64,000 nt of DNA from Baekduia sp036518975 (GTDB lineage Bacteria; Actinomycetota; Thermoleophilia; Solirubrobacterales; Solirubrobacteraceae). The stretch lies in contig DATDMD010000025.1 in the NCBI GenBank assembly GCA_036518975.1, forward strand, positions 1-64,000, given 5' to 3'. Made by a program: the position numbers and the translations under genes. Within the stretch, counting starts at the first letter, position 1; each line of letters begins with the position of its first letter. The notes below the pieces were generated by a model. It saw only the letters and a list, made by a program, of their open reading frames with translations. It was not told where the DNA came from and did not search any database. This document shows, in pieces, positions 26,742 to 34,567 of this stretch.

Positions 26742-27230
26742 ATGAAGCGCACCGCAGCCCTCACCGCCGCGCTCGCCATCGCCGCGACGGCGCTCCCCGT
26801 GCCGTTCGCCGGGGCGTCGATGTCCGAGGCGACGTTCAACCACCGCGCCAACGACATCTGCTCGGCGGCGGGCACGAAGATCGAGAACCTGCCGGCGACC
26901 GATCAGAACAACGTCGCCAAGCAGGTCCCGCGGATCGCGGCGATCGTCACCAGCATGGCGGCGAAGCTGAGCAAGATCGAGGCCCCGGCCCCGCGCAAGG
27001 CGAAGTTCAAGCGCTTCATCACGCTGACCCGCCAGTCCACGACGCTGATCGGCCAGGGCGTCGCCGCGGCCCGCGCGCATCACGTGAACCACAGCGCGGA
27101 CCTGCTCTACAAGGGCATCAAGGCCAGCCAGAAGAGCGTCACGGTCGCGACCGACATCGACCTGACCGAGTGCGCCCGGGACCGCTTCCCGGGCCTCACC
27201 GGGAACACCGAGCCGAGCGCCGGCAACTAG
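26742..27230 (+). CDS. Secreted protein of unknown function
   Basis: A 162-residue protein with a clear signal peptide (about 1-25, cleavage near AGASM), followed by a mostly helical, lysine-rich domain with two cysteines (ANDICSAAG and LTECARDRF) likely joined in a disulfide. Repeated LIGQGVAAARAHH and AKLSKIEAPAPRKAKFKRF suggest a four-helix bundle. No family was recognised. The TAG stop is formed by the first bases of the inverted-repeat element at 27227-27394, so the original C-terminus may have been different. Confidence 0.75.
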   Translation: MKRTAALTAALAIAATALPVPFAGASMSEATFNHRANDICSAAGTKIENLPATDQNNVAKQVPRIAAIVTSMAAKLSKIEAPAPRKAKFKRFITLTRQSTTLIGQGVAAARAHHVNHSADLLYKGIKASQKSVTVATDIDLTECARDRFPGLTGNTEPSAGN

Positions 27231-27394
27231 TGTCGTGATTCGGAAATTCGCGGGCAGCATCCGCGCGCTCGCCGCCGTCTGACGTCCGACGCTGATCCTC
27301 GATGAACCAGGGGTTCACCTGCGGTCATCGACGAACGTCAGCCGGGGCCGAGCATCACGGCTGCTGCGGCCGAATTTCCGAATCACGACACTAG
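27227..27394. mobile_element. MITE-like element with 24-bp perfect terminal inverted repeats
   Basis: Bases 27227-27250 and 27371-27394 are exact reverse complements (24 bp, beginning CTAGTGTCGTGATT). If the flanking TA (27228-27229 and 27392-27393) is a target duplication, the unit is 162 bp, starts GTGTCG, and resembles a non-autonomous IS630/Tc1-type element, which insert at TA. The middle also folds: TCGATGA/TCATCGA and GAACC-AGG-GGTTC. There is no transposase. Both convergent neighbours stop at TAG codons made by its ends. A bidirectional terminator is the alternative reading. Confidence 0.65.
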
Positions 27395-28326
27395 GCGCCG
27401 ACGCGCGGCAGCCTGCTGCCCTGCGACGCCGCGGAACCGGCGTAGCGCGCGTTGACGTGCGTGCCGGTCGGCGCGTCGCCGTCGGCGCGCTCGGCGGCCT
27501 GGGCGGCCTCGATCGCCGCGATGTTGTCCTCCGGGCGCGCGCGCTGGCCGCGCTCGACCAGCGGCTGGATCAGGCCTCGCAGCTTGATGAGGACTCCTGA
27601 CCAGCGCGGCGCGTAGGTGACGCGGCGGCGCTCGACGACGGCGCGCTCGATCGCGTCGCCCGCGGCGCTGAGCGGGATCGGCCTGGTCATGAAGCCCGGG
27701 CTGGCCTGGCGCGAGAGCACCGCGGCGGGATGCGCGAACGCGTCGCGGACCATGTCGGTGTCGATGAACCCGAAGTAGGCGACGCCGACCTTGGTCCCGG
27801 TGTGCGCGAGCTCCATGCGCAGCGCGTCGCCGAACGCCTCGACGCCGGCCTTGGCCATCGTGTACGGGCCCATGAGCGGCAGGTGCACGACCGCCGACAT
27901 GGAGGAGATGAGCAGGACGTAGCCGCGGCGCTCGGTCACGGGGCCGACGGTCGCCCGGACCGTGCGCCAGACGCCGAGCAGGTTGACGTCGATCACGCGC
28001 TCGAAGTCCTCGACCGCCATCCCGGCGATCGTGCCGACGTTCGAGACGCCCGCGTTGGCGATCGCGACGTCGATCCCGCCGAACCGCGCGATGGCGCCGT
28101 CCACGGCGGCGGCCAGCTGGACGGGGTCGGTGACATCGGCGTGGAACGCCGCGGCGCGGTCGCCCAGCTCGGCGGCGCGGGCCGCGAGCTCCTCGGGCTC
28201 GAGCCCGACCAGCGCGACCGACGCGCCGCGCGCGTAGAGCCGCCTCGCGGCCTCGAAGCCGATCCCACGGGCCGCGCCGGTGATGAACGCGACCTTGCCG
28301 TTGACGTCATACGTCTCGCTCGCCAT
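27391..28326 (-). CDS. Short-chain dehydrogenase/reductase
   Basis: A 311-residue classical SDR: TGAARGIG cofactor loop (about 16-23), ANAG, catalytic Ser in LLISSMS and YTMAK active site. It has a C-terminal extension of about 60 residues beyond the Rossmann core, seen in fatty-acid and retinol-type SDRs of actinobacteria. TAGGGT (28340-28335) lies 8 bases upstream of the ATG. The TAG stop is made by the right end of the inverted-repeat element at 27227-27394, so the last residues may derive from insertion. Substrate unknown. Confidence 0.88.
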   Translation of the reverse strand: MASETYDVNGKVAFITGAARGIGFEAARRLYARGASVALVGLEPEELAARAAELGDRAAAFHADVTDPVQLAAAVDGAIARFGGIDVAIANAGVSNVGTIAGMAVEDFERVIDVNLLGVWRTVRATVGPVTERRGYVLLISSMSAVVHLPLMGPYTMAKAGVEAFGDALRMELAHTGTKVGVAYFGFIDTDMVRDAFAHPAAVLSRQASPGFMTRPIPLSAAGDAIERAVVERRRVTYAPRWSGVLIKLRGLIQPLVERGQRARPEDNIAAIEAAQAAERADGDAPTGTHVNARYAGSAASQGSRLPRVGA

Positions 28327-28363
28327 GGGTCAGAACCCTAGGCGAACGCGGCGCGGCCGCGCG

Positions 28364-29644
28364 TCAGCGGGTGTTGTCCTGGATCAGCTGCTTGAGGTCG
28401 GTGATGACCTGGTCGGCGTCGTCGTGGACGACCCCGCGCAGGTGCACGGAGTTGTCGTTCTGCGACGTCGCGATGTAGGCCGCGGCGCCGGCGCCGACCA
28501 GGACCACGAGCAGGAAGAGGAAGGTGACGAAGCGCCGGAACGCGCCGCGCTTGCGGCGGCGGCCGCGCTGCTGCTTCTGCGCCGGCGGCGCGGCCGCCGG
28601 GCGCTGGGCGCGGGCCCGCTGGCGCGGGGACTCGCGCACCGGCGGCGGCGGCGCCGGGGCCTGCTGGCGCGGGGCGCGCGGCGCGCGGGGGACGACCACC
28701 GGGCTCGTGCTCGGGTCGCCGGCCAGGACCGTCGTCGCCGAGGTCGCGTCGTCGTCCCAGCCGCCGACGACGCGCGTGGCGTCCTCGTCCGGGCCGATGC
28801 CCTTGGCGCCGTCGACCACCGCGACGCGCATCGCGTCGGCGCTCTCGTAGCGCTGCTGGGGCGTGAGCGCGAGCGCGCGCTCGACCGCCACACTGAGCGC
28901 CGCCGGGATCGTGGGGTCGACGTGGTGCAGCGGCTGTGGCACCTCGCGCTGCTGCTTGAGCGCCAGCTCGGTCAGCGACTGCGCCTCGTAGGGCAGCCGG
29001 CCGGACAGCAGCTGGTAGGCGACGACGCCCAGCCCGTAGAGGTCGGACGCCGGCCCGGCCTCCTCGCCGGCGGCCTGCTCGGGCGCGAGGTAGGCGGCGG
29101 TGCCGAGCACCGAGCCGACCTGGGTGATCGACGACTCGTCCGAGGCGATCTTCGCGATGCCGAAGTCCGCGAGCTTGATCGTCCCGTCGGCCTCGCTGAG
29201 CAGCAGGTTGGCGGGCTTGACGTCGCGGTGCACGAGGCCGTGGCGGTGCGCGTACTCCAGGCCGCGGCAGGACTGGGCGATCCAGTCGACGGCCTCGTCC
29301 ACCGGCAGCCGCCCGCGCTCGCGCAGCACCCCCGCGCCGGACGGGCCCACGATCCGCTCCATGACGATGTAATGGCGGCCCGTGGGCTCGTCGAGCCCGA
29401 AGTCGTAGACCTGGACGATGTTGGGGTGGACCATGCGCGCGGCGGCCATCGCCTCGCGGCGGAAGCGCGCGACGAACTGCTGGTCCTCGGCGAGGTGCTC
29501 GGCCAGGAGCTTGACCGCCACGTAGCGCTCCAGACGGGTGTCGAACGCGACGACCACGGTCGACATGCCGCCGAGGCCGAGGCGCTCGCCGAGCTCGTAC
29601 CGACCGGCGATCACGCCGCCGTTGCCCGTGCCCGCGGCGCTCAC
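28364..29644 (-). CDS. Membrane Ser/Thr protein kinase, PknB type without PASTA
   Basis: A 426-residue kinase. The kinase domain spans about 15-275 with GLGGMSTV, Lys45 in VAVKLL, HRDVKPAN (139-146), DFG (160-162) and APEQ. A Pro/Arg/Ala-rich juxtamembrane linker (about 310-365) leads to one helix (about 373-395) and a short outer segment of about 30 residues in place of PASTA repeats. The GTG start overlaps the lipoprotein stop, so a secreted lipoprotein is co-translated and may be its ligand or partner. The Thr residues of the activation loop (SITQVGSVLGTAAY) fit autophosphorylation. Confidence 0.92.
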   Translation of the reverse strand: MSAAGTGNGGVIAGRYELGERLGLGGMSTVVVAFDTRLERYVAVKLLAEHLAEDQQFVARFRREAMAAARMVHPNIVQVYDFGLDEPTGRHYIVMERIVGPSGAGVLRERGRLPVDEAVDWIAQSCRGLEYAHRHGLVHRDVKPANLLLSEADGTIKLADFGIAKIASDESSITQVGSVLGTAAYLAPEQAAGEEAGPASDLYGLGVVAYQLLSGRLPYEAQSLTELALKQQREVPQPLHHVDPTIPAALSVAVERALALTPQQRYESADAMRVAVVDGAKGIGPDEDATRVVGGWDDDATSATTVLAGDPSTSPVVVPRAPRAPRQQAPAPPPPVRESPRQRARAQRPAAAPPAQKQQRGRRRKRGAFRRFVTFLFLLVVLVGAGAAAYIATSQNDNSVHLRGVVHDDADQVITDLKQLIQDNTR

Positions 29645-30255
29645 GGCGTCTGCCCCTCGCCGGGCGGCGTGCTGCCGCCATTGCCGGAGGGCGGCGCCGA
29701 ACCGTCGCCGGAGGTGTCGCCTGTCCCGCCGTCGCCGCCGTCGCTCGGCGTCGTGGCCGTGTCCGGCGTCGTCGTCGTCCCCGTGTCGGTCGGCGGCGTG
29801 GTCGTCGTCGGCGTCGTGTCCGTCGGCGTCGTGGTGGTCGTCGTCGGCGTCGTGTCGGTCTGCGTCGTCTGGGTCTCGGTGGTGGTCGTCGTCTCGGTCG
29901 GCGTCGTGTCGGTCGTCTGCGTCTCGGTCTGCGCCGCGGCGGCCGCGTCGCAGTCGTCGGCGGCGTGGGCCTGCAGCGACTGGACGCCGTCGTTGATCCG
30001 CGCGCGCAGGCGCGAGTCGACGTTGCCGCTGAGCGACGTCGCGTCGTCGTGGAACGTCGCCAGCTTCGTGGTCAGGCCGTCGCAGTCGCCCGCGTCGATC
30101 TGCTCCTTGAGCGCGTCGAGCTGGCCGACGAGCTCGTCGGCGCGCTGGCTCGGGATCAGGTTGGAGCGATCGCCGCCGCAGCCGGTCGCGACGAGGACGG
30201 CGAGCGCGAACCCGCACACGAGCGCGAGGAGGTGGGGAAGGGGGGCGCGACCCAC
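29641..30255 (-). CDS. Lipoprotein with helical domain and Thr/Pro-rich tail
   Basis: A 204-residue exported protein: signal peptide with lipobox VATGC near residue 25, a helical region of about 75 residues with two cysteines (DAGDC and HAADDC), then about 100 residues dominated by Thr, Pro, Gly and Ser (TTTTTTPTDTTPTTTT). The tail is a likely wall-spanning or glycosylated spacer. It lies between a metallophosphoesterase (2-base gap) and a membrane kinase (4-base overlap). No named family was recognised. Confidence 0.72.
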   Translation of the reverse strand: MGRAPLPHLLALVCGFALAVLVATGCGGDRSNLIPSQRADELVGQLDALKEQIDAGDCDGLTTKLATFHDDATSLSGNVDSRLRARINDGVQSLQAHAADDCDAAAAAQTETQTTDTTPTETTTTTETQTTQTDTTPTTTTTTPTDTTPTTTTPPTDTGTTTTPDTATTPSDGGDGGTGDTSGDGSAPPSGNGGSTPPGEGQTP

Positions 30256-30257
30256 GC

Positions 30258-30989
30258 CTATTGACCGTAGCCGAGTCGTTCCGCGAGCGACGCCGGCAGC
30301 CGGGCGTTCCGGATGGCCGCCTGGGCCCCCGCGATGTCGTAGTCCGTGCGCCGCCACTGGGCCCGCCAGAGGTCGGTGTCCAGCAGCAGCCAGGCGGCCC
30401 GCGGGTCGTTGTCGCGGGGCTGGCCGACGCTGCCGGGGTTGAGGATCCACTCGCCGGTGGAGAGGTCGACGGCGTCGCCGCCGCGGCGCGGCTCGCCCGG
30501 CGCCGGCTCGCCGTCGGGGCGCACGAACGACAGCGCGACGTGGGAGTGGCCGACCAGGGCGACGCGCTGGCTCATCGTGTCGAAGCACAGCTCGGCCAGC
30601 AGCGAGCTGAGGACGTACTCCCAGACGGGATCGCGCGGGGAGCCGTGGTACAGGCCGATGTGGCGCGCCTCGCCGGCCGGGGTCAGCGCGCGCAGCCAGG
30701 CCGCGTGGTCCGGGTGCAGGACCTCCTGCGTCCAGCGCGCGGCGATCGCGGCGCCGCGCGAGAACTCCTCCAGCGACAGCTCGCCGGTGACCGCCATGTC
30801 GTGGTTGCCGCACAGGACCGCGTCGGCCTGCTCGCGGATCCGGGCGCAGCAGTCGTTGGGATCGGCGCCGTAGCCGACGATGTCGCCCAGGCACCAGATC
30901 TCGTGCACGTCCTCGCGCTCCACGTCGGACAAGACCGCGTCGAGGGCGTGGAGGTTGCCATGGATGTCGGAGAGGACGGCGATGCGCAT
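30258..30989 (-). CDS. Metallophosphoesterase (YfcE/MJ0936-like)
   Basis: A 243-residue calcineurin-like phosphoesterase with MRIAVLSDIHGN (DxH), CLGDIVGYG (GDxxxxG), LCGNHDMA (GNHD), LVGHSH and ILNPGSVGQPR. Two divalent metals bind these residues. Family members hydrolyse phosphodiesters or act on phosphoproteins and nucleotides. First gene of the phosphoesterase-lipoprotein-kinase operon, so it might counter the kinase, though that is speculative. A terminator belonging to the preceding DUF3467 gene ends just before its start codon. Confidence 0.88.
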   Translation of the reverse strand: MRIAVLSDIHGNLHALDAVLSDVEREDVHEIWCLGDIVGYGADPNDCCARIREQADAVLCGNHDMAVTGELSLEEFSRGAAIAARWTQEVLHPDHAAWLRALTPAGEARHIGLYHGSPRDPVWEYVLSSLLAELCFDTMSQRVALVGHSHVALSFVRPDGEPAPGEPRRGGDAVDLSTGEWILNPGSVGQPRDNDPRAAWLLLDTDLWRAQWRRTDYDIAGAQAAIRNARLPASLAERLGYGQ

Positions 30990-30992
30990 GCG

Positions 30993-31012
30993 AAAAGGCG
31001 CCCTGTGGCGCC
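30993..31012 (-). terminator. Rho-independent terminator of the DUF3467 gene
   Basis: Read on the minus strand: GGCGCC (31012-31007), loop ACAG, GGCGCC (31002-30997), then TTTT. It lies 50 bases after the DUF3467 stop and directly before the phosphoesterase ATG (30989), so the phosphoesterase operon either has its own start within this space or depends on readthrough. Confidence 0.7.
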
Positions 31013-31063
31013 GAAGACCCAGCCGGTCAGGCTATCGCGAGCGCCGGAAGCCCCGGCGTCCTC

Positions 31064-31396
31064 TCAGGAGCGCGGCGGCGCCTCGGGGTCGTCGTCCCCG
31101 TTGTCCCCGTTGAACTCGGGCAGGTTCTTGATGCCCTCGCGGGTCTCCCACTTCGAGTAGTTGTCCTCCATCGCGTCGATCAGCTCGCGCATGAACTTGG
31201 CCGAGAGGTTGATGCGCGTGACGACGACGCCGGGGATCTCCTCGTCCTCGGCCTCGTGGTCGACGCGGGCGAACGTGATCGTGAACTCGTAGTCCGAGTG
31301 GCTGACGTTCGCGAAGTTGGCGTAGTGACCGGCCAGCTGCTCTGGTTCGAAGTGGATGTTGATGTGGCGCTCCGGTCCGTGGTGCTCGTCAGCCAT
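31064..31396 (-). CDS. DUF3467 family protein
   Basis: A 110-residue protein matching the small DUF3467 pattern: HINIHFEPEQLAGHYANFAN, HSDYEFTITFARVD and VVTRINLSAKFMRELIDAM. The family is found widely in bacteria and archaea, has no known function, and is often annotated as a phage-like or encapsulation-associated protein in some lineages. The C-terminus is acidic (NGDNGDDDPEAPP). The start ATG 31396 lies 7 bases after a GATACT box shared with the divergent rlmH promoter. Confidence 0.82.
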   Translation of the reverse strand: MADEHHGPERHINIHFEPEQLAGHYANFANVSHSDYEFTITFARVDHEAEDEEIPGVVVTRINLSAKFMRELIDAMEDNYSKWETREGIKNLPEFNGDNGDDDPEAPPRS

Positions 31397-31417
31397 GCGT
31401 GCCAGTATCGCAACCTC
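31397..31417. promoter_or_regulatory. 21-base divergent promoter with a shared palindromic -10
   Basis: AGTATC at 31404-31409 reads GATACT on the other strand. GATACT precedes the DUF3467 start by 7 bases; CAGTAT (31403-31408) precedes the rlmH ATG by 9. Both genes must use nearly the same -10 in opposite directions, with leaderless or nearly leaderless messages. Confidence 0.55.
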
Positions 31418-31828
31418 ATGAAGATCGTCGTGCTCGCCGTGGGGCGCGTGAAGCAGCCGTTCGCCGACGACGTCCAGCACTACCGCAAGCTGCTGGGCGG
31501 TCTGGCGCGCGTCGAGGTGGTCGAGGTGCGCGACGACGAGCAGGTCGCGCGCAGGATCCCGGAGCGGGCGTTCGTCACGCTGCTGGACGTCGGCGGCGAC
31601 GTGATGGACTCGGTCGCCTTCAGCCGCTGGATGGAGCAGCGGCGGATGGAGGGGCGCGACGTGTGGTTCGTGATCGGTGGGGCGTTCGGCGGGGTCGAGC
31701 TGGACCGCGTCGACCACCGGCTGTCGTTCGGGCCGATGACGCTGCCTCATCAACTCGCGCGCGTGGTCCTGCTGGAGCAGGTCTACCGCGCGCACAAGAT
31801 CCTCGCCAACGAGCCCTACCACTACTGA
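31418..31828 (+). CDS. rlmH: 23S rRNA (pseudouridine1915-N3)-methyltransferase RlmH
   Basis: Methylates pseudouridine 1915 of 23S rRNA in the assembled ribosome. The 136-residue SPOUT protein has the SAM-knot motif VIGGAFGG and the C-terminal LARVVLLEQVYRAHKILANEPYHY-type end typical of the family (a short tail rich in aromatic residues). Length is slightly below the 155-160 seen elsewhere. Its TGA overlaps the first base of the next gene (TGATG), coupling it to a channel protein. Confidence 0.94.
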   Translation: MKIVVLAVGRVKQPFADDVQHYRKLLGGLARVEVVEVRDDEQVARRIPERAFVTLLDVGGDVMDSVAFSRWMEQRRMEGRDVWFVIGGAFGGVELDRVDHRLSFGPMTLPHQLARVVLLEQVYRAHKILANEPYHY

Positions 31829-32847
31829 TGCCGGCCGTCGATCGCGAGCTGCGGGGGTTCCTGGCGCGCCTCGCCCGGCTAGGGCTGGCGATCGTCGCGC
31901 TGATCGCGGCGGGCACGGTCGCGCTCTCGCTCACCGACGGCGTGTCGGTCTGGACCGGGTTCCTGCACACGCTGGACGTCGTCGCGACCACCGGCGCCTA
32001 CCCGCCCACGCACCGCACCGGGTCGGAGATCGTGCGCGTCCTGCTCACGATCCTGGGCGTCGGGACGTTGTTCTACGGGTTGGTCACGGTGACCGAGCTG
32101 CTGGTCGCCGGCCACCTCGCGGATCTGCTCACCGCGCGTAGGATGCAGAAGATGCTCGACGCCACCAGCGACCACTTCATCATCTGTGGCTACGGTCGCG
32201 TGGGGCGCCAGGTCGCGCGGGACCTGCGCGGCGCCGGGGTGCGCTACGTCGTGATCGACCACGACCCGGCCAACCGCGAGGCCGCGCAGGGGATCGGCGT
32301 GCGCTTCATCGAGGCCGAGCCGTCGGACGACCGCGCGCTGCGCCAGGGCGGGATCGAGCGGGCGCGCGCCGTGATCGCGTGCGTGGACTCCGACGCCGAG
32401 AACGTGTTCATCACGCTGACCGCGCGTGAGCTGTCGCCCGACATCGCGATCATCGCCCGCGCCTCGCAGGAGGACTCCGAGCGCAAGCTGATCCGCGCGG
32501 GCGCGACGCGGGTCATCTCGCCCTACAAGGCGTCAGGCGCCGAGATGGCGCGGCTGGCGCTGCACCCGCAGGTGTCCGGGGTCCTCGACGTGGCCGCCGA
32601 GTACCGCATGGAGGAGATCACCGTGGACGCCGGGTGCGCGGGCGTGGGCCGGCGGATCGGCGACATCCGCGGCGGCTCCTACATCGTCGGGCTGCGCCGC
32701 GCGGCCGGTGGATTCGAGCCCCAGCCGGCATCGGAGACCGTGTTGGAGCCCGGGGACGTCATCATGGCGATGGGGACACCACGTACCTTGGACCGACTCG
32801 AGACCTTGTTCGCCACCACCACGTCATACCGGGGGGCCTCCCTGTGA
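31828..32847 (+). CDS. TrkA-N potassium channel-like protein with altered pore filter
   Basis: A 339-residue protein: two membrane helices (about 15-37 and 70-95) around a pore loop, then an RCK/TrkA-N Rossmann domain starting FIICGYGRVGRQVA (about 115) and a TrkA-C domain at about 255-325. This is the MthK-like layout, normally a K+ channel gated by ligands on the RCK ring. The filter position reads TLDVVATTGAYPPTH, with TTGAY (54-58) in place of TVGYG. Selectivity may therefore differ. It overlaps rlmH and argS. Confidence 0.88.
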   Translation: MPAVDRELRGFLARLARLGLAIVALIAAGTVALSLTDGVSVWTGFLHTLDVVATTGAYPPTHRTGSEIVRVLLTILGVGTLFYGLVTVTELLVAGHLADLLTARRMQKMLDATSDHFIICGYGRVGRQVARDLRGAGVRYVVIDHDPANREAAQGIGVRFIEAEPSDDRALRQGGIERARAVIACVDSDAENVFITLTARELSPDIAIIARASQEDSERKLIRAGATRVISPYKASGAEMARLALHPQVSGVLDVAAEYRMEEITVDAGCAGVGRRIGDIRGGSYIVGLRRAAGGFEPQPASETVLEPGDVIMAMGTPRTLDRLETLFATTTSYRGASL

Positions 32848-34502
32848 GCGCCGCCGCCTCGCCCGTCGACTCGCTGCGCGCCGCCGTCGAGGCCGCCGCC
32901 GCGGCCACGGCCGGCTCCGAGGTCGAGGCGCCGAAGGCGCGCCCGACGCTGGAGCGCCCGCGCCAGGCCGACCACGGCGACTACGCCACCAACGCGGCGA
33001 TGTTGTACGCCAAGCCGCTGAAGTCCTCGCCGCGCGACGTCGCGGAGCGGCTCGCGGAGTCGCTGGCGGCCGAGCTGGGACCGTCGCTGGACCGCGTGGA
33101 GGTCGCCGGTCCGGGCTTCCTGAACCTCTTCCTGTCCGACGCCTGGTACGTCGAGGCGCTCGGCCACGTGCTGTCGGCCGGCGACGAGTACGGGTCCGGC
33201 GCGGCCGCGACGTACGAGAAGGTCGACGTCGAGTTCGTCTCCGCCAACCCCACTGGCCCGCTGCACGTCGGCCACGCGCGCAACGCGGCCTACGGCGACG
33301 CGCTGGCGCGGCTGTTCTCGTTCGTCGGCCACGACGTCACGCGCGAGTTCTACATCAACGACTTCGGGTCGCAGGTCGCGAGCTTCGGCAGGTCGGTCCA
33401 GGCGCGCGCCCGCGGCGAGGAGGTCCCGGCGGACGGCTACGTCGGCGACTACGTCGCGACGCTGGCGCTGGAGATCAAGGACGCGGCGACGCGGCCCGTG
33501 GAGGACGTCGGCCTGGAGGCCGTCGCGATGATGATCGAGCGCGCGAAGGACTCGCTGCACGCGTTCGGCGTCGAGTTCGACGTGTGGTTCTCGGAGAAGT
33601 CGCTGCACGAGGCGGGGCAAGACGGCGTCTCGGGCGTCACCCACGGGTTCGACGTCCTGGCCGCCCAGGGCCACACCTACGTGCAGGACGGCGCGCTGTG
33701 GCTGCGCACGACCGCCTTCGGCGACGACAAGGACCGCGTCATCGAGCGGTCGACGGGCGAGCACACGTACTTCGCCTCCGACATCGCCTACGCGCAGAAC
33801 AAGCGCGAGCGCGGCTTCGATCGCATGGTGTACGTGTTGGGCGCCGACCACCACGGCTACATCGGCCGGATGCGCGCGGCGTTCGAGGCGCTGGGCAGCG
33901 ATCCCGATCAGTTGGACCTGCTCATCATGCAGTTCGTCCACCTCGTCCGGGCCGGCGAGAAGGTCTCGATGAGCAAGCGCGCCGGCGAGTTCGTCACGCT
34001 CGACGAGCTGATCGAGGAGATCGGCGTCGACGCGGCGCGCTGGTTCCTGCTCAACCGCTCGCACGACACGACGATCGAGGTCGACCTCGCGCTCGCCAAG
34101 AGCCAGACCTCCGAGAACCCCGTCTACTACGTGCAGTACGCGCACGCGCGGATCGCGGCGGTGCTGCGCAAGGCGGGGGAGGAGCGCGTGGCCGACCAGC
34201 TGGCCGAGGGCTTCCCGGCGTCCGGGCTGGCGCTGCATCCCAGCGAGCGCGCGCTGATCGCCAAGCTGCTGGCGTGGCCGCAGGAGACGGCGGAGTCGGC
34301 CGACCGGCGCGCGGTGCACCGGATCGCGTCCTACGCGCTGGAGCTGGCGCAGGCGTTCTCGGCGTTCTACCGGGACTGCCAGGTCGTGGGGTCCGAGCCG
34401 TACGAGCTGGAGTCGTTCCGGCTCGGGTTGAGCATCGCGACGCAGCGGACGATCGCGCGGGCGCTGGACCTGCTGGGCGTGAGCGCGCCGAGCGAGATGT
34501 AG
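32844..34502 (+). CDS. argS: Arginyl-tRNA synthetase
   Basis: Charges tRNA-Arg. The 552-residue class I enzyme has an N-terminal Add-1 domain, FVSANPTGPLHVGHARNAA with the HIGH motif (HVGH), LGADHHGYIGRM, VSMSKRAG as the KMSKS loop, and the C-terminal DALR anticodon-binding domain. The GTG start overlaps the channel gene stop (GTGA). Downstream, two nearly perfect hairpins separate it from convergent ccdA. Confidence 0.96.
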   Translation: MSAAASPVDSLRAAVEAAAAATAGSEVEAPKARPTLERPRQADHGDYATNAAMLYAKPLKSSPRDVAERLAESLAAELGPSLDRVEVAGPGFLNLFLSDAWYVEALGHVLSAGDEYGSGAAATYEKVDVEFVSANPTGPLHVGHARNAAYGDALARLFSFVGHDVTREFYINDFGSQVASFGRSVQARARGEEVPADGYVGDYVATLALEIKDAATRPVEDVGLEAVAMMIERAKDSLHAFGVEFDVWFSEKSLHEAGQDGVSGVTHGFDVLAAQGHTYVQDGALWLRTTAFGDDKDRVIERSTGEHTYFASDIAYAQNKRERGFDRMVYVLGADHHGYIGRMRAAFEALGSDPDQLDLLIMQFVHLVRAGEKVSMSKRAGEFVTLDELIEEIGVDAARWFLLNRSHDTTIEVDLALAKSQTSENPVYYVQYAHARIAAVLRKAGEERVADQLAEGFPASGLALHPSERALIAKLLAWPQETAESADRRAVHRIASYALELAQAFSAFYRDCQVVGSEPYELESFRLGLSIATQRTIARALDLLGVSAPSEM

Positions 34503-34503
34503 G

Positions 34504-34565
34504 CCGAACGCTCGCCCAGGGGGCGAGGTTCGGTCGCGAGTGTTCGCCCAGGGGGCGAAACTCGC
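34504..34565. repeat. Pair of bulged hairpins between convergent argS and ccdA
   Basis: Hairpin 1: CCGAAC-G-CTCGCCC-AGG-GGGCGAG-GTTCGG (34504-34533). Hairpin 2: GCGAGT-G-TTCGCCC-AGG-GGGCGAA-ACTCGC (34536-34565). Each has a 6-bp outer stem, one bulged G, a 7-bp inner stem and an AGG loop; the outer stems differ in sequence but both pair perfectly. The offset is 32 bases, as at 12219-12280. It fills nearly the whole 65-base space and probably terminates transcripts from both sides. Confidence 0.75.
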
Positions 34566-34567
34566 AC

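Noticed and set aside
27227..27394. A complete insertion sequence
   Set aside because: Only about 120 bases lie between the terminal repeats and there is no transposase frame; at most it is a non-autonomous remnant.
29740..29945. CRISPR-like or satellite repeat from alternating GTCGTCGTC/GTCGGCGTC
   Set aside because: It is the coding sequence for the Thr/Pro tail of the lipoprotein; units are irregular and have no spacers.
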